The notes beneath the pieces were generated by a model that was not told the origin of the DNA, ran no database searches, and saw nothing but the letters and a program-made list of their open reading frames with translations. The translations under genes and the position numbers were made by a program. DNA of 64,000 nucleotides, from NCBI GenBank assembly GCA_026874595.1, contig CM049320.1, positions 9,549,464-9,613,463 of the forward strand. The letters are read 5' to 3'. Source of the stretch: Sipunculus nudus. Its lineage: Eukaryota; Annelida; Sipuncula; Golfingiida; Sipunculidae. Positions 34,168 through 46,827 of the stretch are shown one piece after another (the first letter of the stretch is position 1; each line of letters starts with the position of its first letter).

Positions 34168-37068
34168 TCTACACATCCCCTAATGCATAAAGTTTCTCGC
34201 ATTATGAAAAAAATATATATTTACTAACAACAATTTGACTTGAAACGGCAGCAGCTTCTTAAAGATTCTTGATTCAGTAGGGGTCGAAATGAATTTCATA
34301 AAGCGGCCGCACTTATTCTGTTAATAAGTCTCTTAACATATCCGCATTGTTACCGAGTTTGACAAACGTTTAACTTGCAATACTTTGGCGTTGGATTCGC
34401 TTATAAGACCTCTAACGTTCACAGAAATGTGAAACGAAGTAAGATTTATCACTATACCTATGTCAAGTGGCGAGGTTATATATATTTTCCTTGAATGTTT
34501 ATCTGGTTCTTTTGTCCGTTAGTCTTTACTAAAAAGTTACGGACTAGTTTCCATGCCATTTTAGAGAACTAAAGGTGACTCACAATAACAATTTAATAAG
34601 TCTAAGAGGTAAGCTGCTTTACCATTACATCGAATTTATCTAATAATAGGTTCTTTATCATTTTGGGTTATTACTATCCCGCATTAGGGCCAATGCTATT
34701 TGCTTATGTGGCTTTGTTCTGTTTTTTTAACCATGCACCGCCAGCAAACCTTGATATACATTTTCTATATTCCGCACAGCCTAGGATCCTACATGTACAT
34801 CTACTATTTTTGACCACATGTTATACGTTTATATGTTTAGATTAGGTGATGCTAAGTTTTTAGCTGCCAGAATAAGTTCATAAATGTCATAACCTATAGG
34901 ACAAATTTTAAATGGGGAAATTGTATATGTATGTATGTATATATATATATATATATATCATTTTTCCCGGTTTTTCTAATTTTTAATACTTTTATGATTT
35001 CTTTTCTCAAGGCCGAATAGCATTTATACTTATTAAAATGAAATAAAAGACTTCATTTACTAATACCTTTCATCACCTGTTGGCCTAGGACCTAGAATTT
35101 TTTTATGCGGTTTCCGCATGTTTGATTGGGATGGTCCAACCCATCCAACCAAGCAGAATAACCTGACCCATGCCGGTGAGATGTTTGGATCATCGGGCTA
35201 CAGACAAAGAAAAACCCAGCCGAAACGACTCACATATTAGTTTGAATGTTAGAAATCAACCTGTGACTTAATGACCATGTAATCTGAGGTCAGTTTGTTC
35301 AAGGGGAATGTCATTCATGAGAGTATGTCATTCATTATTATACGTTAACAGAAGAATGGTATAATGCACGCCGGTATATCCCCCTATATATATAGATATA
35401 TATATATAAATATATATTAATATCACCAATCTCTTGTGTATCAAATTGCAATTCCAATAATATCGAAAATATTTTCACCCCTGATATATGGGCAAATACC
35501 AACAGAGAAAACAAACTTAAAACACAAAAATAAGGTTATACTTCTGACTGCCGGAATACAATGGTCTCCCTTTTTCCGTCTTGCCGTAAAATGACCTTCA
35601 TTTTTTATATTTTTAATATGTCCCCTTGGAAAGACTGTCTATTTGTCTCAGGCACACAGCCCCACTTAAACGCTCACCATTACCTCTTCTACGTTCTTCC
35701 TATTTATATTATTTTCTTATAGAAAATGAACACAAATGGCAATCAATTTGAATGTTTGGTAATTCTTTTTATACATATAAATTTTATTTACCGATGGAGG
35801 CTAATGCGGGAGTTTTGAACTCCATGAATTTGTTTTCTTGTTTGTATCAGTGTTTTTAATCCAACATTTAGGAAAGTCATTATACAAAAGTCTGAACAAA
35901 ATATGACTTATATCCTTCGAGCTATGTGGCGATATTACAGTTCAGAAGTGAAAACTCTTTATGTCTCAAAATACATATAAAGATTTCTCAGGAACAGCTG
36001 TAGCTGTCCTCACAAACAATTATTATATTGATATTGATACTTTTCGTGGCCCGACCTTTGTCAACCTTCTTCCACCAATCGAAACTTATTGCACACATGG
36101 CAGAAGAAATACATATTTATCCTAAATGCAATGATTATTTAAGGCCTTGAGGCCTTAGGGTATGTACTGTTTGTCTTTCAGGTTATATTTCTAACAGTAG
36201 TCAATAGCACACATTTCACTGATCCCTTTTAAAGCTATTGCTGTGGATTCCAGAGACTTGTCTCCAAAACAGACGTGTGCTGTAAAATTGCATACCCATC
36301 AAACATCCATCATGGCAACCATATATCAATCAGCGGTCTTAGCTTTAATATTTTCTGTTATACATGAAGATTGGTCTCTATTCTTTAAAGTTTGAGACCC
36401 ACTCGAGATCTAATATTACTGCCAGTCAGCTCTCTTTTATTTTTAAAGCGCGATTCCTCAAGAACAAAATTATATATTCGTATTTACATAACAGGTAATA
36501 TAGAATTAAAGATTTACTGTATCCCTACACAGCAGTGAGTAAAGTAATTATTAAGATGTCCTCCCGGAGGCTAATTGCAATATTTAGAAGTGAGTGAAAA
36601 GATTCAATACGTGTTACTTAAGTAAAGGTGAAGGTTAGGGTTTATAGTCTGACATCACTGGACAGGTCAGTCTCATCCGAGTGTACACTTTGCCTTCCTG
36701 GTCTTTTTGGCCTGTTTATTCTTGTAGCTTTTCTCGGCTCCCAGTACATTCTATAGAAATGAGGGATTGGCCTTCTTTAAACGAAAGAGTTAAATTTATA
36801 AACATCCCTGTCGGCCTATAATTTCAAAATAAATGGCAACAGTTGAGAACCTTGGCCGTAACTTTCCTGTTTGGTATTTTGTTACAAATTTGTGTCGTAA
36901 CTCATTGCATGTCAGATGATCATCATCTTCAGAAGATGTGGCATATAATAAAATACTTGTTTTCAAACTGGAGGAAGAAACTGCAGGAATCCCGCTGACT
37001 GTCCGCAGAGTCAGTTGTATACCAGGCGACACCCGCCGACGAAGATATCAAAACAAACCAGAAAAACG
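34168..37068. other. No firm gene; small microsatellites
   Basis: Short (TATG)n(TA)n at 34,926-34,960 and a TA-rich patch near 35,385-35,420. On the - strand 36,796-37,032 is an open 78-codon frame (TSSEDDDHLTCNELRHKF) of unknown meaning that abuts the duplication breakpoint. Nothing else is supported. Confidence 0.4.
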
Positions 37069-37964
37069 TTGGCTCAAATAGGACACCTTTAAAACTAGAT
37101 TCAACGACCATAAAATCTCATTTTTCAATGCAGCTAGTAAATAACTCAGTTAAAATACCTGGTGACTTAAAGAGAGCAACGTGCTCCATAATAAACGAAT
37201 TCAAACCTACTCCCCGGCAACAAATAGATGCAATGTTTGCCTCTGGGAAAAATGTTTATCTCATGCGAGCTTGAACTTGCAACTATTAACGAACGAATTG
37301 ACCTTGTGAAGTCATACAGGCGCACATAAATAAACAGACAAACTAACACCAAGCAAGCGAAAATAAACAGCTTAGCACAGGGGTGCTATAATAATTTCAA
37401 GTTAACTTATACGCAAGCCCCCACCCCTCACGACTTGGTTACAATACGTTCAGATAAACCAAATTTTACAGTTGAATGTAAACTCAGTGAACTTACAATA
37501 AACTGAGCCCCCCCCCCGCAACCTGAGCTTACAACAACGAACTAGACACTATTAGGATACATCTAGTGACTGCCAAACGCTCTGTGGTACGAAACTAGTA
37601 ATTAGTAATTTAATGTCTGAAAAAAAACTTATTTCAATCCATTCTGCATAACTATAGAAGTAGGTGCCAATCCAACCAATTGAGTCTTGTTATAAAACAA
37701 TTCCAAGTGAACCATTGGTCATGACGCTAAGCATACTAGTGTGACATTGCAGCGAACGATTCACAACTGTAAATCATATCTTTGATAACGGATTGTAATT
37801 TTGATTATAATTAGACGAGGACAGGGATATTTGTCTGCTTAATGCTTTAGTCTACAGAGGGCCCCAAAAGCGCCCATAGAATTAATTCATTTTGATATAT
37901 TCTAAGAAATCAAAGATATTGTGTATATATCCATATATAACTCTGAAGAAAAACAACACTGTTA

Positions 37965-38012
37965 ATTCACAACAGACTGTTTCACGGGATGCGACCCGAT
38001 CATCAGGTGAAT
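37965..38012 (-). ncRNA. Hammerhead ribozyme motif, left arm
   Basis: Mirror copy of the motif at 38,032-38,079. In a - strand transcript it reads ATTCAC, CTGATGA, stem-loop II, GAA, mini stem III ACA/TGT around GTC, then U and GTGAAT. Folding would compete with the perfect 86-bp hairpin formed with the other arm. Confidence 0.65.
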
Positions 38013-38031
38013 GTGGTTAGAATCTAACCAC

Positions 38032-38079
38032 ATTCACCTGATGATCGGGTCGCATCCCGTGAAACAGTCTGTTGTGAAT
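38032..38079 (+). ncRNA. Hammerhead ribozyme motif, right arm
   Basis: Stem I strands are 38,032-38,037 (ATTCAC) and 38,074-38,079 (GTGAAT). The core CTGATGA is at 38,038-38,044. Stem-loop II covers 38,045-38,060 with four G-C pairs. GAA is at 38,061-38,063. Mini stem III is 38,064-38,066 with 38,070-38,072 around loop GTC. The predicted cleavage nucleotide is T38073. This is a type I layout with a very short stem III. Confidence 0.7.
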
Positions 38080-38178
38080 TAACAGTGTTGTTTTTCTTCA
38101 GAGTTATACCGCTCTGGCCTAGCTTGTAGGCCATAGAGCACTTTACATCGGAGGGTAACACTACCTTCTATTCTATAT

Positions 38179-38180
<2 letters not shown>

Positions 38181-38242
<62 letters not shown>
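38181..38242 (+). repeat. (TA)n microsatellite, copy 1
   Basis: About 30 TA units directly after the palindromic insertion; the equivalent array in copy 2 is at 43,846-43,905. Confidence 0.95.
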
Positions 38243-38245
<3 letters not shown>

Positions 38246-38814
38246 CGAGTTCTGAAAAACCAGCTATAATTAACGGAAATTTCATGAAATTCACACTGGT
38301 GATTAAATAGGCTCAAAATCACGGACAGTTGCTGGTAAATAAATAACATGTCGACTTACTAGGGGACAGATAGCACATTTCTGTGTAAATGCAGATTCAA
38401 TCTGACTGGTAGTTACCAATGGAATAATACTGCACACAAGAATAGAGGACAAACTCATTCCGTATAACCTGAATAACACCAGAAAGAATATAAATAGACT
38501 GGTTAAAGCCAGGTCCTAGTTAACCTATCACGTGGGATGACCATAAATAACAAAACAATACATTTAAACATTGACTAGTAAAGAAAAACGTATCTGATCT
38601 GAATAAAAACACACCAATGATCGAAGGCAAATCCGATTAGTTTGCTTTTGCAGGTAAAAGGGTTCCATGTTTTATTTATGTTTTTTTTTTCTATTTCTCC
38701 AGATTCTTAAATATAAAAGGACAAAAAAATACCATATGAATTTGTAAATAAAATTTTCTTTCCATAGATAACTCTCCCATTATCTGGGTTAATAATGTCC
38801 ATCAACTACGGAAA

Positions 38815-39670
38815 ACAATATAATCATAAACATGGACATTTTCAAGATCAGTAGATTCAGGATTAATCTGTTCATATGTATAAAGTGATTGTGATAACTT
38901 TAAAATGAGGAGAAACTGTACATCATCAATTCTCATTTAGAATTGTCGGGTACAAAAAGTCAAACCGGTCATGAGCAGCACGATGAGGGGTGGTCAGTAT
39001 TTCACTGTAAGGGGAACAACAGAATATCACGTACGGTGCCATTAGAAACGACGAGCTATTTCCGATTGTATTCCCCAGTTGTATTCATCGGATGGACGTT
39101 CATGGTTTATGGCTGCTCTTCCGGTACTCCTTTGGCGGTGCCGCAAAGGATCATCTTACTGCTGGTGCGGTTAAATAAGAAACGTAAAATAAATAAAACC
39201 GATCCATCATTGGAACCCCACCTCGCATGTGGCGCCTCCTGGTGGCCGATGTTCTCAGTTTGGACTGTTTCGTGATACGTACGTGTCGCAGTTGCCATAC
39301 TGTCGGAAAGAGATTATAGTATAATTAGCAGAGTGGTTGCGTAAGAAAGCCCTTTCCTTTTGTGTGCACGATCACGTGACAATTTGCAACTGTTCTGTAC
39401 CTCAGGGAGTGGAGGGCGGGAAACGTGATGGGTCCAAGTACCTTATCTGAGCTAATCCATCCTCACCCTTCTCGAGAAATCAAACTAACATAAAGATATC
39501 TTATTGGGGAAAAAATTGCAATACAGAAAAATAGCTGTCCAGGAAGAGTGTGAACGATACAGTATGACGGTAATCTCACCAAGAATACCTCTGAAACTAT
39601 AGCCTTTATTGGATGGCTGCTCTGTGAGCTTGGAGGGTTCAAACTAACGCCAAATAGATGTGCTTTATTA
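38815..39670 (+). repeat. Module A of a threefold ~850-bp repeat (unit 1)
   Basis: Shares ordered blocks with modules B (39,704) and C (41,165): AATCATAAACATG, GAGGAGAAACTGTAC, GTGCCATTAGAAACGACGAG, GGATGGACGTTCATGG, a GTGGCGCCTCCTGGTGG motif, GTGACAATTTGCAACTGT, CTCGAGAAATCAAACTAA, and an end block GCCTTTATTGG...GGAGGGTTCAAA. Divergence between modules is about 20-25%. Copy 2 carries it at 44,478-45,333. Confidence 0.8.
39229..39245 (-). promoter_or_regulatory. CTCF-like motif, module A unit 1
   Basis: The - strand reads CCACCAGGAGGCGCCAC, one mismatch from the bilaterian CTCF core CCASYAGRKGGCR. Copy at 44,892-44,908. Confidence 0.4.
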
Positions 39671-39703
39671 CTAGGCTTTAAACCATAAACTAATGAAAAC
39701 CAT

Positions 39704-40562
39704 ATAATCATAAACATGACCATTTTTAAGACTAGCAGATTAAGAATTCAGCCATTCATAAGTATAAAGGAATTGTAGTTAATTCAAATGAGGAGAAACT
39801 ATACATTTTTAGTTCTCTGTCAGAATTGTCGAGTACAAAAAGACAAACCTGTCTAGAGTAGCCCCTGATGGGAAGGTGGCCAGTATATGTCATTATTAGG
39901 GGAAAAACAGAACGTACACGTACAATGCCATTAGAAACGACGAGCTACTTCCTGTTGTATTCCACGGATGGACGCTCATGGTTTATTGTTGCTTTTCCTG
40001 TATCCTATTGGCGTTGCGGCAAAGGATCACCCGACTGCAGGTGCGATTATATGTGACTGCAAGAGAAATAAAGCAATCCACCATCAAAATCCCACCTCCC
40101 ATGTGGCGCCTCCTGGTGGACGATGATCTCAGGATCGACTATTTCGTGATACGTAGCGCAGGTGCACGACTGTCGGAAGGAGATTATAATATAACAAGAA
40201 AGTGGTTGCGCAAGAAAACCCATTCCTTTTTGTGCTTGGTTACGTCACAATTTGCAACTGTTCTGTACCTCAGGGAATGTAGGGCGGTAAACTTTATGGT
40301 CCAAAGTACCTCAACTGAGCCAATCCATCCTCACTCTGCCCGAGAAATCATAACTAACAGAAAGATATCTGATTGGTAAAACATTGAAATACAGAAAAAT
40401 AGCTAACCAGAAACAGTGTAAAATGGTGATATGGTGTGACCTCAAGATTACCTCTGAAACAATAGCCTTTATTGGGAGGCTGCAAAGTGGTTTTGGAGGG
40501 TTCAAAGGAAAGTCCAATCTATGTGATTCATAGCTAAGTTTTCCATCATTAACTATAGCCTG
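39704..40562 (+). repeat. Module B of the threefold repeat (unit 1)
   Basis: Same block order as module A with similar divergence. Open frames here (for example 40,311-40,568, - strand) are by-products of the shared sequence. Copy 2 carries it at 45,367-46,225. Confidence 0.8.
40103..40119 (-). promoter_or_regulatory. CTCF-like motif, module B unit 1
   Basis: Identical 17-mer to that of module A although the modules around it differ by about 20%. Copy at 45,766-45,782. Confidence 0.4.
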
Positions 40563-41164
40563 TTCCACTACCCCTGTCCATCTGAATTATAGCGATTATC
40601 CCTACATAAGACAAACTTGCCAAACAAAATTTGGACCAATTGCATAAAGAGGCAAATGCGTAATATTTGGTACCTTATATTGTTTACTTTACAGCCCGGA
40701 AGACATGCCTCATATATTTCTGTGGTTCACGGCATCCCTGATAAGTGACCTTTGTTTACCCTCCTTGGATATGGATATAATGTAATGTGACGTAACAGTG
40801 AAGCGCGTGCACACGGGAAGTCTCACTGTAAACAGAAGTCGGCAGGTCTTGATAATTGGTCCCATGAATGTTGGTGCCTCTTTAGTACGTCATGTGTATT
40901 ATGACGTAATCATCATTCCCTAATATGCCCATTTCACCGATCAGTGGCAAGATGTCGCAAAAGAATAGACTAGTTACACATCCAATGGTTTTAAATTATC
41001 TACAGTGAAATGACATAATGTAGTTTATTATTTCCATAATTGTTAATTACGCATTTACCTCTTACCTGCCCCTAGGACAAACAGTTTTGCCTTCCATAAA
41101 CTAGTAAAATATATAATTGCGAATAAGCAGGTGGACAGGGTCGCTGGAACGGACTGAAATGGAA

Positions 41165-41985
41165 GCCATATAATCATACAAATGTAGATTTTCAAAATCA
41201 GTAATATTAAGCCATTCATAAGTATAATGGAATTGTAATAACTTTAAAATGAAGAAAAACTGTACTTCTTCAGTTCTCTTTCATAATTTTCGAGTACAAT
41301 AAGTCAAACCGGTCAAGAGAAGCCCCTGATGGGAAGGTAGTCTGTATGTCATTGTTAGGGGACCAACTAAACGTACACGTACGGTGCCATTAGAGACGAC
41401 CAGCTACTTCCAAATGGATTATCCAGATGGACATTTAGGGTTTATGGTTGCTCTTTCGGTATTCTCTTGGCGATGCGGCAAAGGATCATTGGACTGGCTG
41501 GTGCGATGAAATGCGAAAGTAAGATAAATAAATCCACCCGCCTTCGAAATCCCACCTCGCATGTGTTGCCTCCTAGTGGCCAATGATCTCAGCATCGACT
41601 TTTCCAGATATGTGACTTAGATGCCAGACTGTCGTAGAGGTATTATAATATAACCAGCAGAGTTGTTGCACAATAAACTCCATTCCTTTGTGTGTATAAT
41701 GACGTGACAATTTGCAACTGTAGGGTGGGAAACTTGATGGTTCCAAGTGCATCGTCTGAGCAAATCCATCCTCACTCTACTCGAGAAATCAAAACTAATA
41801 GAAAGATATTTTATTGGGAAAACATACAGAAAAATTAACTGATCAGGAACAGGGTGAAAAGGTGATACAGTGAGACAGCAATCCAACAAGAAATATCTAC
41901 GAAACAATAGCCTATATTAGGAAAGTGCATAGTGAGTTTGGAGAGTTTGAAAGAACTGTGATTCATAACTAAACAGCCCGTTCAG
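41165..41985 (+). repeat. Module C of the threefold repeat (unit 1)
   Basis: Third, more diverged module. It is separated from module B by about 600 bp of unrelated sequence. Copy 2 carries it at 46,828-47,648. Confidence 0.8.
41563..41579 (-). promoter_or_regulatory. CTCF-like motif, module C unit 1
   Basis: The - strand reads CCACTAGGAGGCAACAC, still matching the core with one mismatch. The unit 2 copy (47,226-47,242) has CTCGG in place of CTAGG, which should weaken it. Confidence 0.35.
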
Positions 41986-42161
41986 ATACACTAAAATATT
42001 CTTAAAAGCAAACATTTTTTTTTCTTTTTAACTGTTTATCGATATATTGGGCTATTGTATACTTTTATTATAATTCTTCCGCCACAAGCTTCCAATCATT
42101 AATCATGAATCAATATGGTATATAATTTCATATAAGTATATTAACAATTTTTGGTATATGG

Positions 42162-42178
42162 CCATCAGGGGGCGCTGC
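42162..42178 (+). promoter_or_regulatory. CTCF-like motif, opposite orientation, unit 1
   Basis: CCATCAGGGGGCGCTGC on the + strand matches the CTCF core with one mismatch. The copy in unit 2 lies at 47,825-47,841. It faces the opposite way to the three module motifs. Confidence 0.4.
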
Positions 42179-43843
42179 ACTTTAAACACTAAAATATTTC
42201 ATTATTGAGCCATACCTCCAAAGCTATAAATGATATTGTAATTTTTATTACTGCATCTAAACCTAAAAGCAATTGTGAAATTCCCATGAAGATTTGGTCA
42301 TGTTCTGATAAAATCAAGTTGACCTAATTAAGGTCAAAACTTGTTGGAGTATGAAATATTCAGATATTTCTATACCTGACACTGGCCATAGTTTCTTGCA
42401 ATCCCTTCGAAACATATCCTGTTGGCAAATATCTATTATTGCATCTGACCTATTTTACTTTGTCAAGATGGGTCGAAGGTCAAATGTCAAGGTGCCTCAG
42501 GACTATGCCTCAACTTTGTATGGATTTGGTCTAGGTGAATTTGAATTTGTTAGAGTCAATTTTCTACAACTTATTTAAAGAGGTAAATTTTTTTTACGCC
42601 CGTCTATGACGGAGATATTATGGTATGGGCAGCTGATACTATAGTTTTTTGTTATAATAAATATAACCAGTCTAAAAATGATCATGCATTATATCAGTAT
42701 AATAATATGACTACTCCCACCTGGGGGGCTATGGGCAACAGGGTCATTGGTGTATTGCTGGTATCTTGTTTCATTGTAATAATGTGCACCCAGGTGTCTT
42801 GTGTACTCCCTGAATTCTCCCTTCTATCGTTTTCACTGCCTGGGTTTGCATCAGTAACAAGAGCTATCTGCAAGTATAATCCTGCCATTAACAAAACATA
42901 CTCTGCTTGTAAGTACTGCATGACCCAGCCTGCTACTCCAAAGACTCTGGCAGAAGTCACTTCATTCGCCTTTGAATTTGTGTTCTTGGCTCAAATAGGA
43001 CACTAGATTCAACGACCATAAAATCTCATTTTTAAATGCAGCTAGTAAATAACTCAGTTAAAATACCTGGTGACTTAAAGAGAGCAACGTGCTCCATAAT
43101 AAACGAATTCAAACCTACTCCCCGGCAACAAATAGATGCAATGTTTGCCTCTGGGAAAAATGTTTATCTCATGCGAGCTTGAACTTGCAACTATTAACGA
43201 ACGAATTGACCTTGTGAAGTCATACAGGCGCACATAAATAAACAGACAAACTAACACCAAGCAAGCGAAAATAAACAGCTTAGCACAGGGGTGCTATAAT
43301 AATTTCAAGTTAACTTATACGCAAGCCCCCACCCCTCACGACTTGGTTACAATACGTTCAGATAAACCAAATTTTACAGTTGAATGTAAACTCAGTGAAC
43401 TTACAATAAACTGAGCCCCCCCCCCCCCCCCGCAACCTGAGCTTACAACAACGAACTAGACACTATTAGGATACATCTAGTGACTGCCAAACGCTCTGTG
43501 GTACGAAACTAGTAATTAGTAATTTAATGTCTGAAAAAAACTTATTTCAATCCATTCTGCATAACTATAGAAGTAGGTGCCAATCCAACCAATTGAGTCT
43601 TGTTATAAAACAATTCCAAGTGAACCATTGGTCATGACGCTAAGCATACTAGTGTGACATTGCAGCGAACGATTCACAACTGTAAATCATATCTTTGATA
43701 ACGGATTGTAATTTTGATTATAATTAGACGAGGACAGGGATATTTGTCTGCTTAATGCTTTAGTCTACAGTGGGCCCCAAAAGCGCCCATAGAATTAATT
43801 CATTTTGATATATTCTAAGAAATCAAAGATATTGTGTATATAT

Positions 43844-43845
<2 letters not shown>

Positions 43846-43905
<60 letters not shown>
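43846..43905 (+). repeat. (TA)n microsatellite, copy 2
   Basis: Equivalent of the 38,181 array; no palindromic insertion beside it. Confidence 0.95.
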
Positions 43906-43908
<3 letters not shown>

Positions 43909-44477
43909 CGAGTTCTGAAAAACCAGCTATAATTAACGGAAATTTCATGAAATTCACACTGGTGATTAAATAGGCTCAAAATCACGGACAGTTGCTGGTA
44001 AATAAATAACATGTCGACTTACTAGGGGACAGATAGCACATTTCTGTGTAAATGCAGATTCAATCTGACTGGTAGTTACCAATGGAATAAAACTGCACAC
44101 AAGAATAGAGGACAAACTCATTCCGTATAACCTGAATAACACCAGAAAGAATGTAAATAGACTGGTTAAAGCCAGGTCCTAGTTAACCTATCACGTGGGA
44201 TGACCATAAATAACAAAACAATACATTTAAACATTGACTAGTAAAGAAAAACGTATCTGATCTGAATAAAAACACACCAATGATCGAAGGCAAATCCGAT
44301 TAGTTTGCATTTGCAGCTAAAAGGGTTCCATGTTTTATTTATGTTTTTTTTTTCTATTTCTCCAGATTCTTAAATATAAAAGGACAAAAAAATACCATAT
44401 GAATTTGTAAATAAAATTTTCTTTCCATAGATAACTCTCCCATTATCTGGGTTAATAATGTCCATCAACTACGGAAA

Positions 44478-45333
44478 ACAATATAATCATAAACATGGAC
44501 ATTTTCAAGATCAGTAGATTCAGGATTAATCTGTTCATATGTATAAAGTGAATGTGATAACTTTAAAATGAGGAGAAACTGTACATCATCAATTCTCATT
44601 TAGAATTGTCGGGTACAAAAAGTCAAACCGGTCATGAGCAGCACGATGAGGGGTGGTCAGTATTTCACTGTAAGAGGAACAACAGAATATCACGTACGGT
44701 GCCATTAGAAACGACGAGCTATTTCCGATTGTATTCCCCAGTTGTATTCATCGGATGGATGTTCATGGTTTATGGCTGCTCTTCCGGTACTCCTTTGGCG
44801 GTGCCGCAAAGGATCATCTTACTGCTGGTGCGGTTAAATAAGAAACGTAAAATAAATAAAACCGATCCATCATTGGAACCCCACCTCGCATGTGGCGCCT
44901 CCTGGTGGCCGATGTTCTCAGTTTGGACTGTTTCGTGATACGTACGTGTCGCAGTTGCCATACTGTCGGAAAGAGATTATAGTATAATTAGCAGAGTGGT
45001 TGCGTAAGAAAGCCCTTTCCTTTTGTGTGCACGATCACGTGACAATTTGCAACTGTTCTGTACCTCAGGGAGTGGAGGGCGGGAAACGTGATGGGTCCAA
45101 GTACCTTATCTGATCTAATCCATCCTCACCCTTCTCGAGAAATCAAACTAACATAAAGATATCTTATTGGGGAAAAAATTGCAATACAGAAAAATAGCTG
45201 TCCAGGAAGAGTGTGAACGATACAGTATGACGGTAATCTCACCAAGAATACCTCTGAAACTATAGCCTTTATTGGATGGCTGCTCTGTGAGCTTGGAGGG
45301 TTCAAACTAACGCCAAATAGATGTGCTTTATTA
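44478..45333 (+). repeat. Module A (unit 2)
   Basis: Equivalent of 38,815-39,670, nearly identical. Confidence 0.8.
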
Positions 45334-45366
45334 CTAGGCTTTAAACCATAAACTAATGAAAACCAT

Positions 45367-46225
45367 ATAATCATAAACATGACCATTTTTAAGACTAGCA
45401 GATTAAGAATTCAGCCATTCATAAGTATAAAGGAATTGTAGTTAATTCAAATGAGGAGAAACTATACATTTTTAGTTCTCTGTCAGAATTGTCGAGTACA
45501 AAAAGACAAACCTGTCTAGAGTAGCCCCTGATGGGAAGGTGGCCAGTATATGTCATTATTAGGGGAAAAACAGAACGTACACGTACAATGCCATTAGAAA
45601 CGACGAGCTACTTCCTGTTGTATTCCACGGATGGACGCTCATGGTTTATTGTTGCTTTTCCTGTATCCTATTGGCGTTGCGGCAAAGGATCACCCGACTG
45701 CAGGTGCGATTATATGTGACTGCAAGAGAAATAAAGCAATCCACCATCAAAATCCCACCTCCCATGTGGCGCCTCCTGGTGGACGATGATCTCAGGATCG
45801 ACTATTTCGTGATACGTAGCGCAGGTGCACGACTGTCGGAAGGAGATTATAATATAACAAGAAAGTGGTTGCGCAAGAAAACCCATTCCTTTTTGTGCTT
45901 GGTTACGTCACAATTTGCAACTGTTCTGTACCTCAGGGAATGTAGGGCGGTAAACTTTATGGTCCAAAGTACCTCAACTGAGCCAATCCATCCTCACTCT
46001 GCCCGAGAAATCATAACTAACAGAAAGATATCTGATTGGTAAAACATTGAAATACAGAAAAATAGCTAACCAGAAACAGTGTAAAATGGTGATATGGTGT
46101 GACCTCAAGATTACCTCTGAAACAATAGCCTTTATTGGGAGGCTGCAAAGTGGGTTTGGAGGGTTCAAAGGAAAGTCCAATCTATGTGATTCATAGCTAA
46201 GTTTTCCATCATTAACTATAGCCTG
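45367..46225 (+). repeat. Module B (unit 2)
   Basis: Equivalent of 39,704-40,562, nearly identical. Confidence 0.8.
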
Positions 46226-46827
46226 TTCCACTACCCCTGTCCATCTGAATTATAGCGATTATCCCTACATAAGACAAACTTGCCAAACAAAATTTGGACC
46301 AATTGCATAAAGAGGCAAATGCGTAATATTTGGTACCTTATATTGTTTACTTTACAGCCCGGAAGACATGCCTCATATATTTCTGTGGTTCACGGCATCC
46401 CTGATAAGTGACCTTTGTTTACCCTCCTTGGATATGGATATAATGTAATGTGACGTAACAGTGAAGCGCGTGCACACGGGAAGTCTCACTGTAAACAGAA
46501 GTCGGCAGGTCTTGATAATTGGTCCCATGAATGTTGGTGCCTCTTTAGTACGTCATGTGTATTATGACGTAATCATCATTCCCTAATATGCCCATTTCAC
46601 CGATCAGTGGCAAGATGTCGCAAAAGAATAGACTAGTTACACATCCAATGGTTTTAAATTATCTACAGTGAAATGACATAATGTAGTCTATTATTTCCAT
46701 AATTGTTAATTACGCATTTACCTCTTACCTGCCCCTAGGACAAACAGTTTTGCCGTCCATAAACTAGCAAAATATATAATTGCGAATAAGCAGGTGGACA
46801 GGGTCGCTGGAACGGACTGAAATGGAA

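Larger units (their letters stand above)
37936..38108. repeat. Perfect 86-bp inverted repeat with 1-nt spacer
   Basis: Arm 37,936-38,021 and arm 38,023-38,108 are exact reverse complements by eye. The single unpaired base is A38022. In single-stranded DNA or RNA this would form an 86-bp hairpin. Each arm carries a hammerhead ribozyme motif, one per strand. Confidence 0.9.
37940..38173 (+). mobile_element. 234-bp palindromic insertion present in copy 1 only
   Basis: Copy 2 of the duplication has uninterrupted TATATCCATATATA at the equivalent point. Copy 1 has this 14-bp sequence on both sides (37,926-37,939 and 38,174-38,187), as a target-site duplication, though the TA-rich context blurs its exact length. 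The insert has two parts: an inverted repeat centred on 38,022, and a 65-bp extension (38,109-38,173) matching the extreme 3' end of the LINE at 21,912-21,975. It is therefore a very short LINE-end-derived insertion with an inverted duplicate of its own end. Confidence 0.8.
37069..42985 (+). repeat. Segmental tandem duplication, copy 1 (5,917 bp)
   Basis: This block is repeated head-to-tail at 42,986-48,649 with only scattered substitutions. Copy 1 begins at TTGGCTCAAATAGG (37,069) and ends at GAATTTGTGTTC (42,985). The length difference (253 bp) comes mostly from a 234-bp insertion at 37,940-38,173, plus microsatellite and small indel differences. The unit contains three diverged ~850-bp modules and no recognisable gene. 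Confidence 0.95.

Noticed and set aside
36796-37111. Two overlapping - strand frames (78 and 60 codons) next to the duplication edge
   Set aside because: No recognisable domain, splice signal or start context. Not strong enough to call a gene.
39463-41907. Similar - strand frames in modules A, B and C (PIKAIVSEV..., PIRYLSVS...)
   Set aside because: Similarity follows from the shared DNA of the modules. Module C is frameshifted relative to A and B, indels between modules do not respect frame, and no domain is recognised.
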